Source of the DNA: Bacteroidales bacterium
GTDB taxonomy: Bacteria > Bacteroidota > Bacteroidia > Bacteroidales > UBA7960
Direction of reading: 5' to 3'
Assembly: GCA_007128045.1 (NCBI GenBank)
Contig: SKYG01000226.1
Location: forward strand, 1 to 30,372
Length of the DNA: 30,372 nucleotides
Positions 1-6,903 of the stretch are shown one piece after another (position 1 is the first letter of the stretch; each line of letters starts with the position of its first letter). Below the pieces are notes generated by a model, which saw only the letters and a program-made list of their open reading frames with translations, was not told where the DNA came from and did not search any database. A program made the position numbers and the translations under genes.

Positions 1-173
1 ACACAAATATACAAAAAATCAACGAATTTATGGTATGTTTGGCATGTCCAATATGGTGTATTGATAATTAAAACGTGAATTTCAGAATGGAACGCGGATG
101 CCACGGATCCCGATAAATCGGGAAGGCGGATTTTTTCGGATTACTTTTCTTTTGAACGAGTATCATTACGGAG
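1..173. other. Left-edge non-coding stretch with small hairpin
   Basis: I see no gene here. At 108-123 there is a perfect 6-bp hairpin (TCCCGA, loop TAAA, TCGGGA), and the surrounding GGATGCCACGGATCC text looks like the dispersed intergenic repeats of Bacteroidota. A near-identical hairpin (loop AAAA) recurs at 1991-2006. A third antiporter-type gene (mnhC) would be expected to start directly after the mnhB stop at 174, and none does. Confidence 0.5.
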
Positions 174-1148
174 TCAAAGTGTTTGTGATGGGTATTTCAT
201 TTGATTTAAATAGGCAAAGATCGCAGACAGGGTGGCGGCAATGCTTATTGCCGCCAGCGTTTCCACGAGTAAGATCAGGATTCCGGCATAAGCGGGAGGG
301 TATTCAAACAGGGCATTTCCTGCGGCCACGAAGAGAAAACCCAACACCATGAAAAATCCAAGTCCCACGGTCAGGAGCAGTTGACGCAGCCAGCGGGGTA
401 TCACCGCGAAGACCGGCCAGCCTCCCATATGAAGAAGTATCCCGATTGCTCCCCACAAAACCCCGGCCTGAAAAGCGCCCCCGGGGCCGGTTTTTCCAAT
501 GTATAACAGGAAAGCGCCAAACAGGAACAAAACCGGGGTAAAAAACAAAATCACCTGCCGCAGCAAAGGGTCCTGGGCAGCCACGGGGGGTTTACGGTAA
601 CCTTTTATGCCTCCGGCCGCAAAGACGGCCAAAAGGCCCAGGAGGATGACGCCCATCTCCAACCAGGTGTCATAAGCCCGGAAATTCAGCAGGACTGCAG
701 TGACAGGGTGCTCGACCCCCGATTCCGGAAGCAGGGCCCCGGCAGCTGCGGTCAACCCACCGCCCTGAGGAATCTTCCAAACAGCTTCCAAAGAAATAAG
801 CAAAAAAAGCCCCAGTCCTAATCCAAGGGCCATTCTGGGCAGCAAGTGGCCTCTGGTGTCATTCTTAGCAAGAGATTTCTGATCATATTCAAGGTTTTTC
901 GGTTTTTTAGAAAACGAAGGAGAAAAATCCCGCAATGCATCAAGGAACAAGACTCCCAGAAAACCGGCTGCAATAGCCGCCTCGGTAATGGCCACATCCA
1001 CAGCCCCCAACCGAATCCATGCCAGTGCCAACGCCAACCCAAAGGCAAAGAAAAGAAAGACGCTCTGGGTTAGTCTCGGTGCAAGCAAACTCTGCAAGGC
1101 CAGGTAAATCACAAGGAGGGCCAGTAAGCCGTCAATCAAGATACTCAT
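174..1148 (-). CDS. mnhB: Na+/H+ antiporter subunit: MbhD (DUF4040)-MbhE-MnhB fusion
   Basis: Integral membrane protein of 324 residues from a multisubunit Mrp/Mnh-type cation/proton antiporter. Three parts are visible. Residues 1-80 are MbhD/DUF4040-like, with the family signature around GAVDVAITEAAIAAG. About residues 100-180 are MbhE-like, including HPVTAVLLNFRAYDTW, as at the C-terminus of MrpA. From about residue 190 it is MnhB-like, with GKTGPGGAFQAGVLWG. So it joins pieces that are the MrpA tail and MrpB in other bacteria. Its ATG overlaps the mnhG stop as ATGA (1145-1148), and a strong Shine-Dalgarno site (AAGGAGG) lies within 1149-1160. The family and fusion are read from sequence; the transported ion is inferred from the family. 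Confidence 0.9.
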   Translation of the reverse strand: MSILIDGLLALLVIYLALQSLLAPRLTQSVFLFFAFGLALALAWIRLGAVDVAITEAAIAAGFLGVLFLDALRDFSPSFSKKPKNLEYDQKSLAKNDTRGHLLPRMALGLGLGLFLLISLEAVWKIPQGGGLTAAAGALLPESGVEHPVTAVLLNFRAYDTWLEMGVILLGLLAVFAAGGIKGYRKPPVAAQDPLLRQVILFFTPVLFLFGAFLLYIGKTGPGGAFQAGVLWGAIGILLHMGGWPVFAVIPRWLRQLLLTVGLGFFMVLGFLFVAAGNALFEYPPAYAGILILLVETLAAISIAATLSAIFAYLNQMKYPSQTL

Positions 1149-1453
1149 CCTCCCTCCTTTCTATTCCTTAGTTGTTCCTGTTCTTTATGGAAACGGGCGA
1201 TCAGATAACAAGTAGAGGAACTGGCCAGCAGGGTAAAGAACCAGATAAAGAAAATTTTCAGCGCTGCCAAGGGGGACGCGATATGCAGGGCCATTCCGGC
1301 AGCAATAAAGCCCAGCCCCAAATTGTCGGCTTTGGTAAGGGCATGAAGACGGGAAAATAAATCAGGAAAACGAAGCACCCCAAGGGTTCCCGCCAGAAAA
1401 AAGAAACAACCCACCACCAGAAGAATCACAGTGATTAGTTCATTTATCGTCAT
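1145..1453 (-). CDS. mnhG: Na+/H+ antiporter subunit G (MnhG/MrpG)
   Basis: A 102-residue membrane subunit of the Mrp/Mnh antiporter. The sequence has two to three hydrophobic helices and the MnhG signature GTLGVLRFPDLFSRLHALTKADNLG. I chose the start at 1453 (MTINELI), although the frame is open for another 66 codons upstream, because that extension only mirrors the mnhF gene. The chosen start overlaps the mnhF stop as ATGA (1450-1453) and has a Shine-Dalgarno site (AAAGGAGA at 1460-1467) at good spacing. The gene also overlaps mnhB by four bases, so the three subunits are probably translationally coupled from one transcript. Its role is in complex assembly or ion movement with the other subunits. 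Confidence 0.9.
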   Translation of the reverse strand: MTINELITVILLVVGCFFFLAGTLGVLRFPDLFSRLHALTKADNLGLGFIAAGMALHIASPLAALKIFFIWFFTLLASSSTCYLIARFHKEQEQLRNRKEGG

Positions 1454-1719
1454 TTGGTTTCTCCTTTCTTGTGTTTCCAAACCTGAACCAGGCCAATTAC
1501 TAGTAAAATTGCCAGCACATTGAAGGTAATGGCAACATTCAGCAAAGAAAGCTCCTTTAAATAACCCGCCAGAACCAATAATATGGCCATTCCCGTGGTG
1601 CCAAACAGTTGGGTGGTAAGCAAGCGGTCGGCGACGGTTGGTCCACGCCACACTCGAAACAGCCCCAAGGCTATGTTGAGCAGGAGAAAGACACTGACAA
1701 TGATAAAAAAATAGTCCAT
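1450..1719 (-). CDS. mnhF: Na+/H+ antiporter subunit F (MnhF/MrpF)
   Basis: An 89-residue membrane protein with three hydrophobic helices and the MnhF signature FRVWRGPTVADRLLTTQL, followed by a helix rich in Leu and Val. I placed the start at MDYFF (1719) because family members are usually about 90 residues. The open frame reaches 1782, but the extra 21 residues look non-homologous. This is the first gene of a three-gene operon (F, G, B fusion). Normally mnhE precedes it; instead the upstream side holds repeats and the cassette-like region. So this operon is either split or has lost its flank. Confidence 0.85.
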   Translation of the reverse strand: MDYFFIIVSVFLLLNIALGLFRVWRGPTVADRLLTTQLFGTTGMAILLVLAGYLKELSLLNVAITFNVLAILLVIGLVQVWKHKKGETK

Positions 1720-1777
1720 ATATGATATGTTACCGTTAAAAGATTTGTTCGGACTGTTCTGCCGATAATAAAAAACC

Positions 1778-1800
1778 AACAATTACTCAAAATAATTGTT
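1778..1800. other. Perfect 8-bp inverted repeat upstream of mnhF
   Basis: AACAATTA (1778-1785) and TAATTGTT (1793-1800) are exact reverse complements with a 7-base loop. The element is AT-rich and has no T-run, so it is a poor intrinsic terminator. Its place just upstream of mnhF would also suit an operator. No function is shown by the sequence alone. Confidence 0.4.
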
Positions 1801-2038
1801 CAAGATGCAGTTTGTAACCGGCAAATAAATATGTCATAGAACGTTCGTTCAATTTCATTATAGCCTCCCCAAAAACCACCGATAAGTACATAGCAGTTTC
1901 CTTGCCTTGGGATGCGATGCATCGAGCTTGTCGAGATGTAGTTCAACAACTTGTGCTGAGCTACGTCGAAGTATGGACTCATCGCTGGGTTCCCGAAAAA
2001 TCGGGACAGGCATTGCAGACCGCTCAGAGTCCTATTTA
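1801..2038. repeat. Intergenic repeat-like stretch
   Basis: No convincing gene is present. Two related blocks occur in direct orientation, GAGCTTGTCGAGATG (1924-1938) and GAGCTACGTCGAAG (1958-1971), separated by GTTCAACAACTTGTG. A 6-bp hairpin TCCCGA-AAAA-TCGGGA follows at 1991-2006. This layout resembles dispersed extragenic repeats common in Bacteroidota. The short frames that cross it only translate the repeat. Confidence 0.5.
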
Positions 2039-2214
2039 TTATGGGGCGTTTTTACTTAGCAGGTTTACTATAACTTTTATCAAAGTATCCTTTTCTTCAG
2101 GATCACTTACAGCAATTAATATGGTTAAGCGACCAGAGCATTATCATCAATTACTATTTCGCCATTTGAGTCTACAAGGGCTCCATTCCGATCCAGAAAA
2201 TGTTGTGCGTTCGT
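2039..2214 (-). pseudogene. Frameshifted 3' fragment of an unrecognised gene
   Basis: Two adjacent minus-strand frames read like one protein tail. The first gives QHFLDRNGALVDSNGEIVI followed by DDNALV, ending in a TAA at about 2128. One frame over, the text continues RLTILIAVSDPEEKDTLIKV and ends with VNLLSKNAP and a TAA at 2039. A single-base deletion would explain the break. There is no start codon: the readable part begins directly at the GCACAAC box next to the hydrolase stop. I do not recognise the family. Chance coding potential remains possible because the fragment is under 60 codons. Confidence 0.35.
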
Positions 2215-2216
2215 GC
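2202..2216 (-). other. Single attC-type box at the distal end of the array
   Basis: GTTGTGCGTTCGTGC on the plus strand matches the right-hand boundaries of the sites at 3072-3086 (GTTGTGTGTTCGTGC) and 6888-6902 (GTTAGGCTTTCGTGC). It lies directly after the hydrolase stop codon. No partner arm is found about 130 bases to the left; a broken gene fragment lies there instead. It may be a residual half-site. Confidence 0.5.
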
Positions 2217-2217
2217 T

Positions 2218-3027
2218 TCATGATACTTTCTCTTTTTTAATTTCTTCCAAAAAGCCAATAAAGACTTTGTTAAATTCTTCAGGATTATCCTGATTTAAAA
2301 TATGATTGGCATTTTTTATCTTGACGCACTTACTGTAAGGTGTATGATCATGCCACTTTCTTGAAGCCTCTTGAATATAGAATAATTCTTTTTCACCATA
2401 TGTAATTAAAAGAGGCTTATTCATCGGTTTCGGATGTTTATCAATCAGATCGTAAACCATATCTTTTGTAATTTGCAGTGCAAGCTTCTTGCCTGTATGA
2501 CGCATTGAATCAGACAAGTAATTCTGAACTTCGATGTTTTCTGCCCTATGACGACCGAATAACCTGCAAAAGGCATTTTTTGGAAAAAGGTGAAACATTC
2601 CCATCATCAAAGGGATAAACATTTTTGACCATGACCCAATGTGACTTCTGAGCTCAATTCCGGGTGTGTGAACAGTTGCTGTAACTTTTGATGGGTGCTT
2701 TATTAAAAAATGCTGCACAATCATGCTACCAAGTGATTGCCCGACCAATATAGCTTTGTGCACACCAAGTTCATTCAATAATCCATTCAAACAATCAGCA
2801 GACATTTTTGTAAATCTTTCCTTTTGTTCCTTTATTGTAGAGCTACCATGACCTGGTAAGTCCCAAATCAATACACTATAATCTGATTTTATTGCTTCGA
2901 CTTGCATTTCGAAGGTTTTGTGATCCATCCCAATACCATGTGTAAAAATGATTATTGGTTTCTCGTCTGCCAATGAGAATTCATAAAATATATCTCCATA
3001 TTCACTTTTGTAAAATCCTTTCTTCAT
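2218..3027 (-). CDS. Alpha/beta-fold hydrolase
   Basis: A 269-residue soluble enzyme of the alpha/beta hydrolase superfamily. Visible features are the oxyanion-loop HGIG near residue 30, the DLPGHGSS strand-turn near residue 60, the nucleophile elbow GQSLGS near residue 97, and a C-terminal histidine in NANHILNQDNPEEF. The acid residue probably lies near TYGEKELFYIQ. Substrate cannot be read from sequence. The start at 3027 is supported by an unusually good Shine-Dalgarno site for this phylum (AAGGAGA at 3034-3040). The stop is followed at once by a recombination-type box (2202-2216), and a collapsed box (3058-3086) lies upstream, so the gene looks like cassette cargo. Confidence 0.88.
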   Translation of the reverse strand: MKKGFYKSEYGDIFYEFSLADEKPIIIFTHGIGMDHKTFEMQVEAIKSDYSVLIWDLPGHGSSTIKEQKERFTKMSADCLNGLLNELGVHKAILVGQSLGSMIVQHFLIKHPSKVTATVHTPGIELRSHIGSWSKMFIPLMMGMFHLFPKNAFCRLFGRHRAENIEVQNYLSDSMRHTGKKLALQITKDMVYDLIDKHPKPMNKPLLITYGEKELFYIQEASRKWHDHTPYSKCVKIKNANHILNQDNPEEFNKVFIGFLEEIKKEKVS

Positions 3028-3057
3028 TTCAATTCTCCTTTATTTAGTTATTAGTTA

Positions 3058-3086
3058 GCATGACGCACTTTGTTGTGTGTTCGTGC
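3058..3086 (-). repeat. Collapsed attC-like site
   Basis: GCATGACGCAC (3058-3068) and GTTGTGTGTTCGTGC (3072-3086) match the outer left and right boundaries of the full palindromes (for example GCATGACACACAAC at 4044-4057), but only TTT lies between them. The whole internal stem of about 100 bases is missing. It sits between the nitroreductase stop (3095) and the hydrolase start (3027), where a full site would be expected. Confidence 0.5.
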
Positions 3087-3094
3087 ATTTTTTG

Positions 3095-4012
3095 TCAAAT
3101 CATTTGTATTGAAGCAAATGTCCTTTTTATTCCCTTCCTGAATTTAACTTCAGGATAACCAAATACAATAAATAATCCTTCTCTGCTCTTGCTCATAATT
3201 TTATTTTTCTTTCGAAACAATCTTGCTTTTCTGCCATTTTGAATGAGAGGATGAATCCCTCCAATCATGCAACTACCTAATCCAAGTGTTTCTGCAGTTA
3301 TCATTGCATATGTAGCAGCAATAATAGAATCGGCTGGGTCTGAATATGGTGATCCATAAAAATATAGTGCCAAAGGAGCATCATAGGTGATATAGTTATT
3401 ACCCTTGTCCATTTCATCAGTATATACCTTGAAAAGCGGGCTGACAAATCCTTTAAATATTTCATCATTCACTTTTCCCCAAAATGGACGCATCAGAGCC
3501 AAAAGAAATCGGGATGTCATAAATTTCATTCCCTTAAGGTAATTTGAGAAGTCTTTCGCAAATGCTCTTGTTTTTTCTTTACCGTTTAAAACCAATACAT
3601 TTACATCTGATGGAGGCAAACCCATGGGGGCTGTTTTTGATGCAGTCAATATTTTTTCAACAACATCACTTTCAACAGGTAAATTCTTAAATTTTCTAAT
3701 GCTTCTTCTGTGTTGTAATAGCGTTAAAAGTTGCGTATAGCTTATGGTTTTCTTTTTATCAGGCAAATCAAATAAATCATCTGGCGATATCTCTCTCCCG
3801 GATATCTCTATGGCACCGGTCTGACAGATTGCCATACAATGGCCACACGCGTAACAACCAAAAAAGGACGTTTCGCTTTTTTGTGCTTTGCCATTTTCCA
3901 AAATCAAACAAAAATCATTACAGACAGAAACACATAATGCACAACCATTACATAATTCATTCCTGATTTTTATCGTTGCAGGTTCTTTTGTCCTTGATGT
4001 TGGTATAGCCAT
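3095..4012 (-). CDS. Nitroreductase-family protein with N-terminal 2x[4Fe-4S] ferredoxin
   Basis: A 305-residue flavoprotein. The N-terminus carries two iron-sulfur motifs, CNGCALCVSVC near residue 22 and CYACGHCMAIC near residue 52. A nitroreductase domain follows, with the FMN-contact motif HRRSIRKF near residue 100 and TAETLGLGSCMIGG near residue 225. Members of this family pass electrons from the clusters to FMN to reduce nitro compounds, quinones or unknown substrates; the substrate here is unknown. The frame is open to 4108, but the first 32 codons fall inside the palindromic site 4051-4182, so I use the internal ATG (MAIPTSRTKEP). It is preceded and followed by recombination-type sites and looks like cassette cargo. 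Confidence 0.88.
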   Translation of the reverse strand: MAIPTSRTKEPATIKIRNELCNGCALCVSVCNDFCLILENGKAQKSETSFFGCYACGHCMAICQTGAIEISGREISPDDLFDLPDKKKTISYTQLLTLLQHRRSIRKFKNLPVESDVVEKILTASKTAPMGLPPSDVNVLVLNGKEKTRAFAKDFSNYLKGMKFMTSRFLLALMRPFWGKVNDEIFKGFVSPLFKVYTDEMDKGNNYITYDAPLALYFYGSPYSDPADSIIAATYAMITAETLGLGSCMIGGIHPLIQNGRKARLFRKKNKIMSKSREGLFIVFGYPEVKFRKGIKRTFASIQMI

Positions 4013-4050
4013 AAAATTACCTCTTAAGCTTTTTATTCCATTTGCATGAC

Positions 4051-4182
4051 ACACAACGGTTGGGGGTGTGGCTAGTGTGGGCGAGCGAGCAACGATTTTG
4101 TCCCCCACGAAATCGTACCGAACGGGCGAAACCGCTTCGAGTTCCCAGTATCAACCCACATTAGCTACACCCCGTGTTGGCA
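4051..4182 (-). repeat. attC-like 132-bp palindromic site (site 2)
   Basis: The arms GGGGTGTGGCTAGTGTGGG (4063-4081) and CCCACATTAGCTACACCCC (4155-4173) pair at 17 of 19 positions, and the two differences are G-T wobbles. Outside the arms are ACACAAC (4051-4057) with a 5-base spacer, and GTTGGCA (4176-4182) with a 2-base spacer, so the flanks are asymmetric as in attC sites. It lies 47 bases downstream of the propeller gene's stop. Its length equals that of the site at 6763-6894. Confidence 0.65.
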
Positions 4183-4229
4183 ACTGGCAGTTTTTGGGTT
4201 GAGAGATTACACGTATTATTACATAAACG

Positions 4230-5132
4230 CTATGGGGCTATAATTGAAAGACCATCCCATTCTCCTACCCAAATATTTCCATCGGTGTCGCAGGCTAATG
4301 CCATAATGCTATTATTTTTGTGTGTTATAAATTCCGTACCATTAAACCTGGATAGCCCTTTATTGGTACCAATCCAAATATTATTCTGAAGATCTTCAGT
4401 GAAGCATAAGCTATAATCGTGAATCAACCCGTCAGATTCGTTGTATGTGAGCCAGGTGCTGCCACTTAATCTATGAGCTCCAAAAGGGTCTCCAACCCAA
4501 ATGTCGCCATTAATGGTAATGAAAATTGCATTTACAAAAACATTCCGGTTATGAATTGAATGTGTCCAGACTTGACCATCGAACATAGATAGGCCAGTTC
4601 TGCAACTACCTACCCATATATTTTCTTCAGAATCATTTGCAATTGTATGGATATGGCCAATCGTTCCGCTTACCTGAGTTACCGAGAAACTTGAACCATC
4701 ATATATTGTAAAACTATTGCGGCTGTTACCGATAAGCAAATTACCATGATTGTCAAAACCCAAGGAATATGTGATATTTATTGGGAGACCATTTTCTTCT
4801 TTGAAAGTAATCCACTCTTCACATTCATATTTCGATATCCCCGCATAGGTTCCTGCCCAAACAACGCCATTGTCACTTATAGCCAATGCAGTAATTTGGT
4901 TGGATGGAAGGCCGTTAAGTTCAGTGTAATTAATCCAAGAATCACCATCTTTTTTAAATATGCCATTCATACCCGTTCCAACCCAGACATCCTTTTCGTG
5001 GATTGCAATTGCAGTGATAGATTTGTCTATGGGACTGATTTCAACAACTGGTTCAATGCTTTCTTTGTCCTTACAGCTATAAAGCACTAATGTTAAAATA
5101 TTTACCGTTAGCATTATTAGAGATTGTCTCAT
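4230..5132 (-). CDS. Two-component-regulator-type propeller lipoprotein
   Basis: A 300-residue protein with a lipoprotein signal peptide (LVLYSC, Cys20), so it is probably anchored to a membrane and faces the periplasm or cell surface. The rest is a run of about six propeller blades, each with a W[VIA]GT/WVG core, for example DVWVGTGMNGIFKKDGDSW, VVWAGTYAGISKYECEEW and NIWIGTNKGLSRFNGTEF. These are Reg_prop-like repeats, usually found as sensor domains of hybrid histidine kinases; here there is no kinase, only the propeller. A ligand cannot be assigned. It is bounded by attC-like sites (5206-5335 upstream, 4051-4182 downstream) and is probably a single-gene cassette. Confidence 0.8.
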   Translation of the reverse strand: MRQSLIMLTVNILTLVLYSCKDKESIEPVVEISPIDKSITAIAIHEKDVWVGTGMNGIFKKDGDSWINYTELNGLPSNQITALAISDNGVVWAGTYAGISKYECEEWITFKEENGLPINITYSLGFDNHGNLLIGNSRNSFTIYDGSSFSVTQVSGTIGHIHTIANDSEENIWVGSCRTGLSMFDGQVWTHSIHNRNVFVNAIFITINGDIWVGDPFGAHRLSGSTWLTYNESDGLIHDYSLCFTEDLQNNIWIGTNKGLSRFNGTEFITHKNNSIMALACDTDGNIWVGEWDGLSIIAP

Positions 5133-5205
5133 AGTTACGTTATATAAAGGTTAATAAATTTTATTCAGACGAATTATTTATTCTACTTCGTAGCTTTATG
5201 CTTGT

Positions 5206-5335
5206 TGCCAACGGCTGGCGGTATGGCAAGTAGGGGATTGCGGGGGAAAGCTATTCCGCTATCCTAGTAAGCTTCCGCGCACCAACATGAGCCGGATACC
5301 AAGGAAACCCTTATTGGCTATACCGCTTGTGGGTA
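5206..5335 (-). repeat. attC-like 130-bp palindromic site, degenerate (site 3)
   Basis: The left side is TGCCAAC (5206-5212), a 5-base spacer GGCTG, then arm GCGGTATGGCAAGTA. The right arm TATTGGCTATACCGC (5312-5326) pairs at 12 of 15 positions plus two wobbles. The right box reads GTGGGTA (5329-5335) where the other sites have GTTGGCA or GTTAGGC. The architecture and length match the other two sites, but this copy is damaged, and the small ORF 5259-5492 now reads through most of it. Confidence 0.55.
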
Positions 5336-5492
5336 GTATTTCATTCGGGTCAACCGCTTCAATTTTTCCGTTCCTAACTACAATCATCGGACTGTTCTTT
5401 TGTTTTTTGTATTCAATTAGCCTTTTATAGGTCTCTTCAAGTCCGATGACTATTCTGTCCCTTTCCTCTTTTAATTGCTCTTTAGTTCCCAT
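5259..5492 (-). CDS. Small ORF next to zeta-type kinase remnant
   Basis: A 77-residue frame. Residues 1-53 (MGTKEQLKEERDRIVIGLEE, then KNSPMIVVRNGKIEAVDPNE) look like a genuine charged helix followed by a short beta hairpin. The last 24 residues are encoded inside the palindromic site 5206-5335, so the original stop was probably lost or lies at the site edge. The start overlaps the zeta-type kinase remnant by 11 bases, which suggests a coupled two-gene unit such as a kinase toxin with a small partner; that role is inferred. No confident family assignment can be made. Confidence 0.5.
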   Translation of the reverse strand: MGTKEQLKEERDRIVIGLEETYKRLIEYKKQKNSPMIVVRNGKIEAVDPNEILPTSGIANKGFLGIRLMLVRGSLLG

Positions 5493-5835
5493 TATATTTC
5501 CTTTTTAATTTTTCCCATTGCTCAATATTACCGATAGTTTCTTCATTCAAAGCTCCTTCGGCAATAATTTCGTATTTATCTCCTGAATTGTTTACAAATA
5601 GCCAGTTATCAACTTTAGCAAGAAATAGGTTAAAAAAATTCTTGAGACCACCCTTATAGCGTCTCCTGATTACGTCTTCAGGAATATGATGACCTCCTTC
5701 TTTTACTCTTGTTTCCACTCTTGAGATGGCCAATTCTTCCGAATCAAGCCAGAAAAACAAACAGGTTACTTGGTAGTTTAATTGCTTTGCTCTATCAATA
5801 AACTGTACGTAGCTTCGTAGTTCATTCAATATCAA
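5482..5835 (-). pseudogene. Zeta-toxin-like P-loop kinase, 5'-truncated
   Basis: The frame encodes the C-terminal half of a zeta-toxin-family (COG4185-like) kinase: RSYVQFIDRAKQLNYQVTCL, then FFWLDSEELAISRVETRVKEGGHHIPEDVIRRRYKGGLKNFF, typical of the lid and second half of these proteins. The N-terminal half with the Walker A motif is absent. The first five residues (MILNE) come from the 3' end of the adjacent lipoprotein gene, so the homologous part starts at about 5820. It cannot be an active kinase. The break coincides with the stop codon of the upstream gene, which points to a deletion joining two cassettes. Confidence 0.7.
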
Positions 5836-6706
5836 TGATTTTTGTATTATTCAATTCGCCAAGCCAAATCCTACCATTATTTTGCTGTAAATCTTCTAAT
5901 TCAATCTGGAGACTTAATCCTGGGTAACTAAATGAAGCAGTATATTCTCCCACAGGTAATAAATCAAAATCATTATATATTATCGAAATAGTTTTTGTCT
6001 CATTTCCATTTATCACCGTTAACCAATCTACCGTCCAAGAATCCCATGGTTCTGGTCCCTGAGTTGTCAATTTATGTGTGTAAGAGTTTCTTTGTGAGTC
6101 TCTTATTATTAATCCATTTGTAAAATAGTGAAAAAGTTCAAGTCCCATTTTATCAGGGTCAAGATATAATAGATTATCAGTTTCAAGGTTGGATAACTCT
6201 AATGTGATTTTTACCTTATTATCCGTCATTCTTTGAACTGAAATAATCTCGCTTGATAATCCTTCTCTATATTGATTGTATTTTTCTAATGCATCAATAA
6301 TCCTTGAATCATTTCTTGGGTCTTCAATTGAATTTCCTTCTGTGTCAATAATCTGACTAAATCCGATTGGAATAATATAATCATTATAAAAAGTCGGAGT
6401 ACAACGGATAAAAACGCCTGAAGGCATATATGAAGAATACATTGGCATCATTTGTCCTATATATATTTCTTCATTATCAACTTGTATCCTAAATGTTCCA
6501 TGATTAGAGAATGAGAAAGAATTACCTGATTTTAAATATATCAAATGAGAAGAAAAGTCATAAAAATCAATAGAGTTTGAATTGTAGGTAATCGAATCAT
6601 TTATTACAAGATTAAATCCGCCTTTAATCTCATTATCATTTTTCTCACAGCTAATCGCAAGAATTAAAAAGACAATCGCATAAAATATAATAGTTAATTT
6701 TCTCAT
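5822..6706 (-). CDS. Lipoprotein of unknown function
   Basis: A 294-residue protein starting MRKLTIIFYAIVFLILAISC, a clear lipoprotein signal with Cys20 as the lipidated residue. The mature part is rich in beta-strand and polar residues (for example VGEYTASFSYPGLSLQIELE near the end), suggesting one or two Ig- or jelly-roll-like domains; I recognise no family. It ends in DIE and a TGA at 5822, exactly where the truncated kinase begins, so its own last residues may also have been altered by the deletion. A full attC-like site (6763-6894) lies upstream. Composition is AT-rich, as in the rest of the array. Confidence 0.7.
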   Translation of the reverse strand: MRKLTIIFYAIVFLILAISCEKNDNEIKGGFNLVINDSITYNSNSIDFYDFSSHLIYLKSGNSFSFSNHGTFRIQVDNEEIYIGQMMPMYSSYMPSGVFIRCTPTFYNDYIIPIGFSQIIDTEGNSIEDPRNDSRIIDALEKYNQYREGLSSEIISVQRMTDNKVKITLELSNLETDNLLYLDPDKMGLELFHYFTNGLIIRDSQRNSYTHKLTTQGPEPWDSWTVDWLTVINGNETKTISIIYNDFDLLPVGEYTASFSYPGLSLQIELEDLQQNNGRIWLGELNNTKIIDIE

Positions 6707-6762
6707 AATATTTTTCTTAATATGATGAATTTTCCTTTTGTTCGGTTGCGTCAGACTATGAA

Positions 6763-6894
6763 GCCTAACGGTCCTGGTATAGCCACAGTAGCGGATTTGC
6801 GGGCTTCGTCACTTTCCGCCGTGATAAAGCTGAGGCGGGGCAGAGAACCCGAAACTAGCACCTAGCCCGCTATTGTGGCTATACCATGTTAGGC
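6763..6894 (-). repeat. attC-like 132-bp palindromic site (site 1, best preserved)
   Basis: Terminal boxes GCCTAAC (6763-6769) and GTTAGGC (6888-6894) fit the integron consensus RYYYAAC/GTTRRRY. The arms TGGTATAGCCACAGTAGCGG (6775-6794) and CCGCTATTGTGGCTATACCA (6867-6886) pair at 19 of 20 positions, with one wobble. The spacers between box and arm are unequal (GGTCC against T), as in attC sites where unpaired central spacers define the strand used. It begins 9 bases after the Fic stop codon, the position expected for a cassette's site. Confidence 0.7.
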
Positions 6895-6903
6895 TTTCGT
6901 GCA

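Noticed and set aside
98..352. Plus-strand open frame of 84 codons at the left edge
   Set aside because: It overlaps the mnhB gene on the other strand and partly translates a repeat; no protein-like pattern.
1800..1982. Minus-strand 60-codon frame
   Set aside because: It is mostly the direct-repeat sequence at 1924-1971 in translation.
1902..2240. Plus-strand 112-codon frame
   Set aside because: It crosses the repeat, the hairpin and the complement of the gene fragment; composition is not protein-like.
4013..4108. N-terminal extension of the nitroreductase
   Set aside because: These 32 codons lie in or next to the palindromic site 4051-4182 and have no ferredoxin-like text; the ATG at 4012 is better.
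6763..6894. Reading the palindromes as simple rho-independent terminators
   Set aside because: They are 130-132 bp long with conserved end boxes, unequal spacers and no T-run, so a terminator role alone does not explain them.
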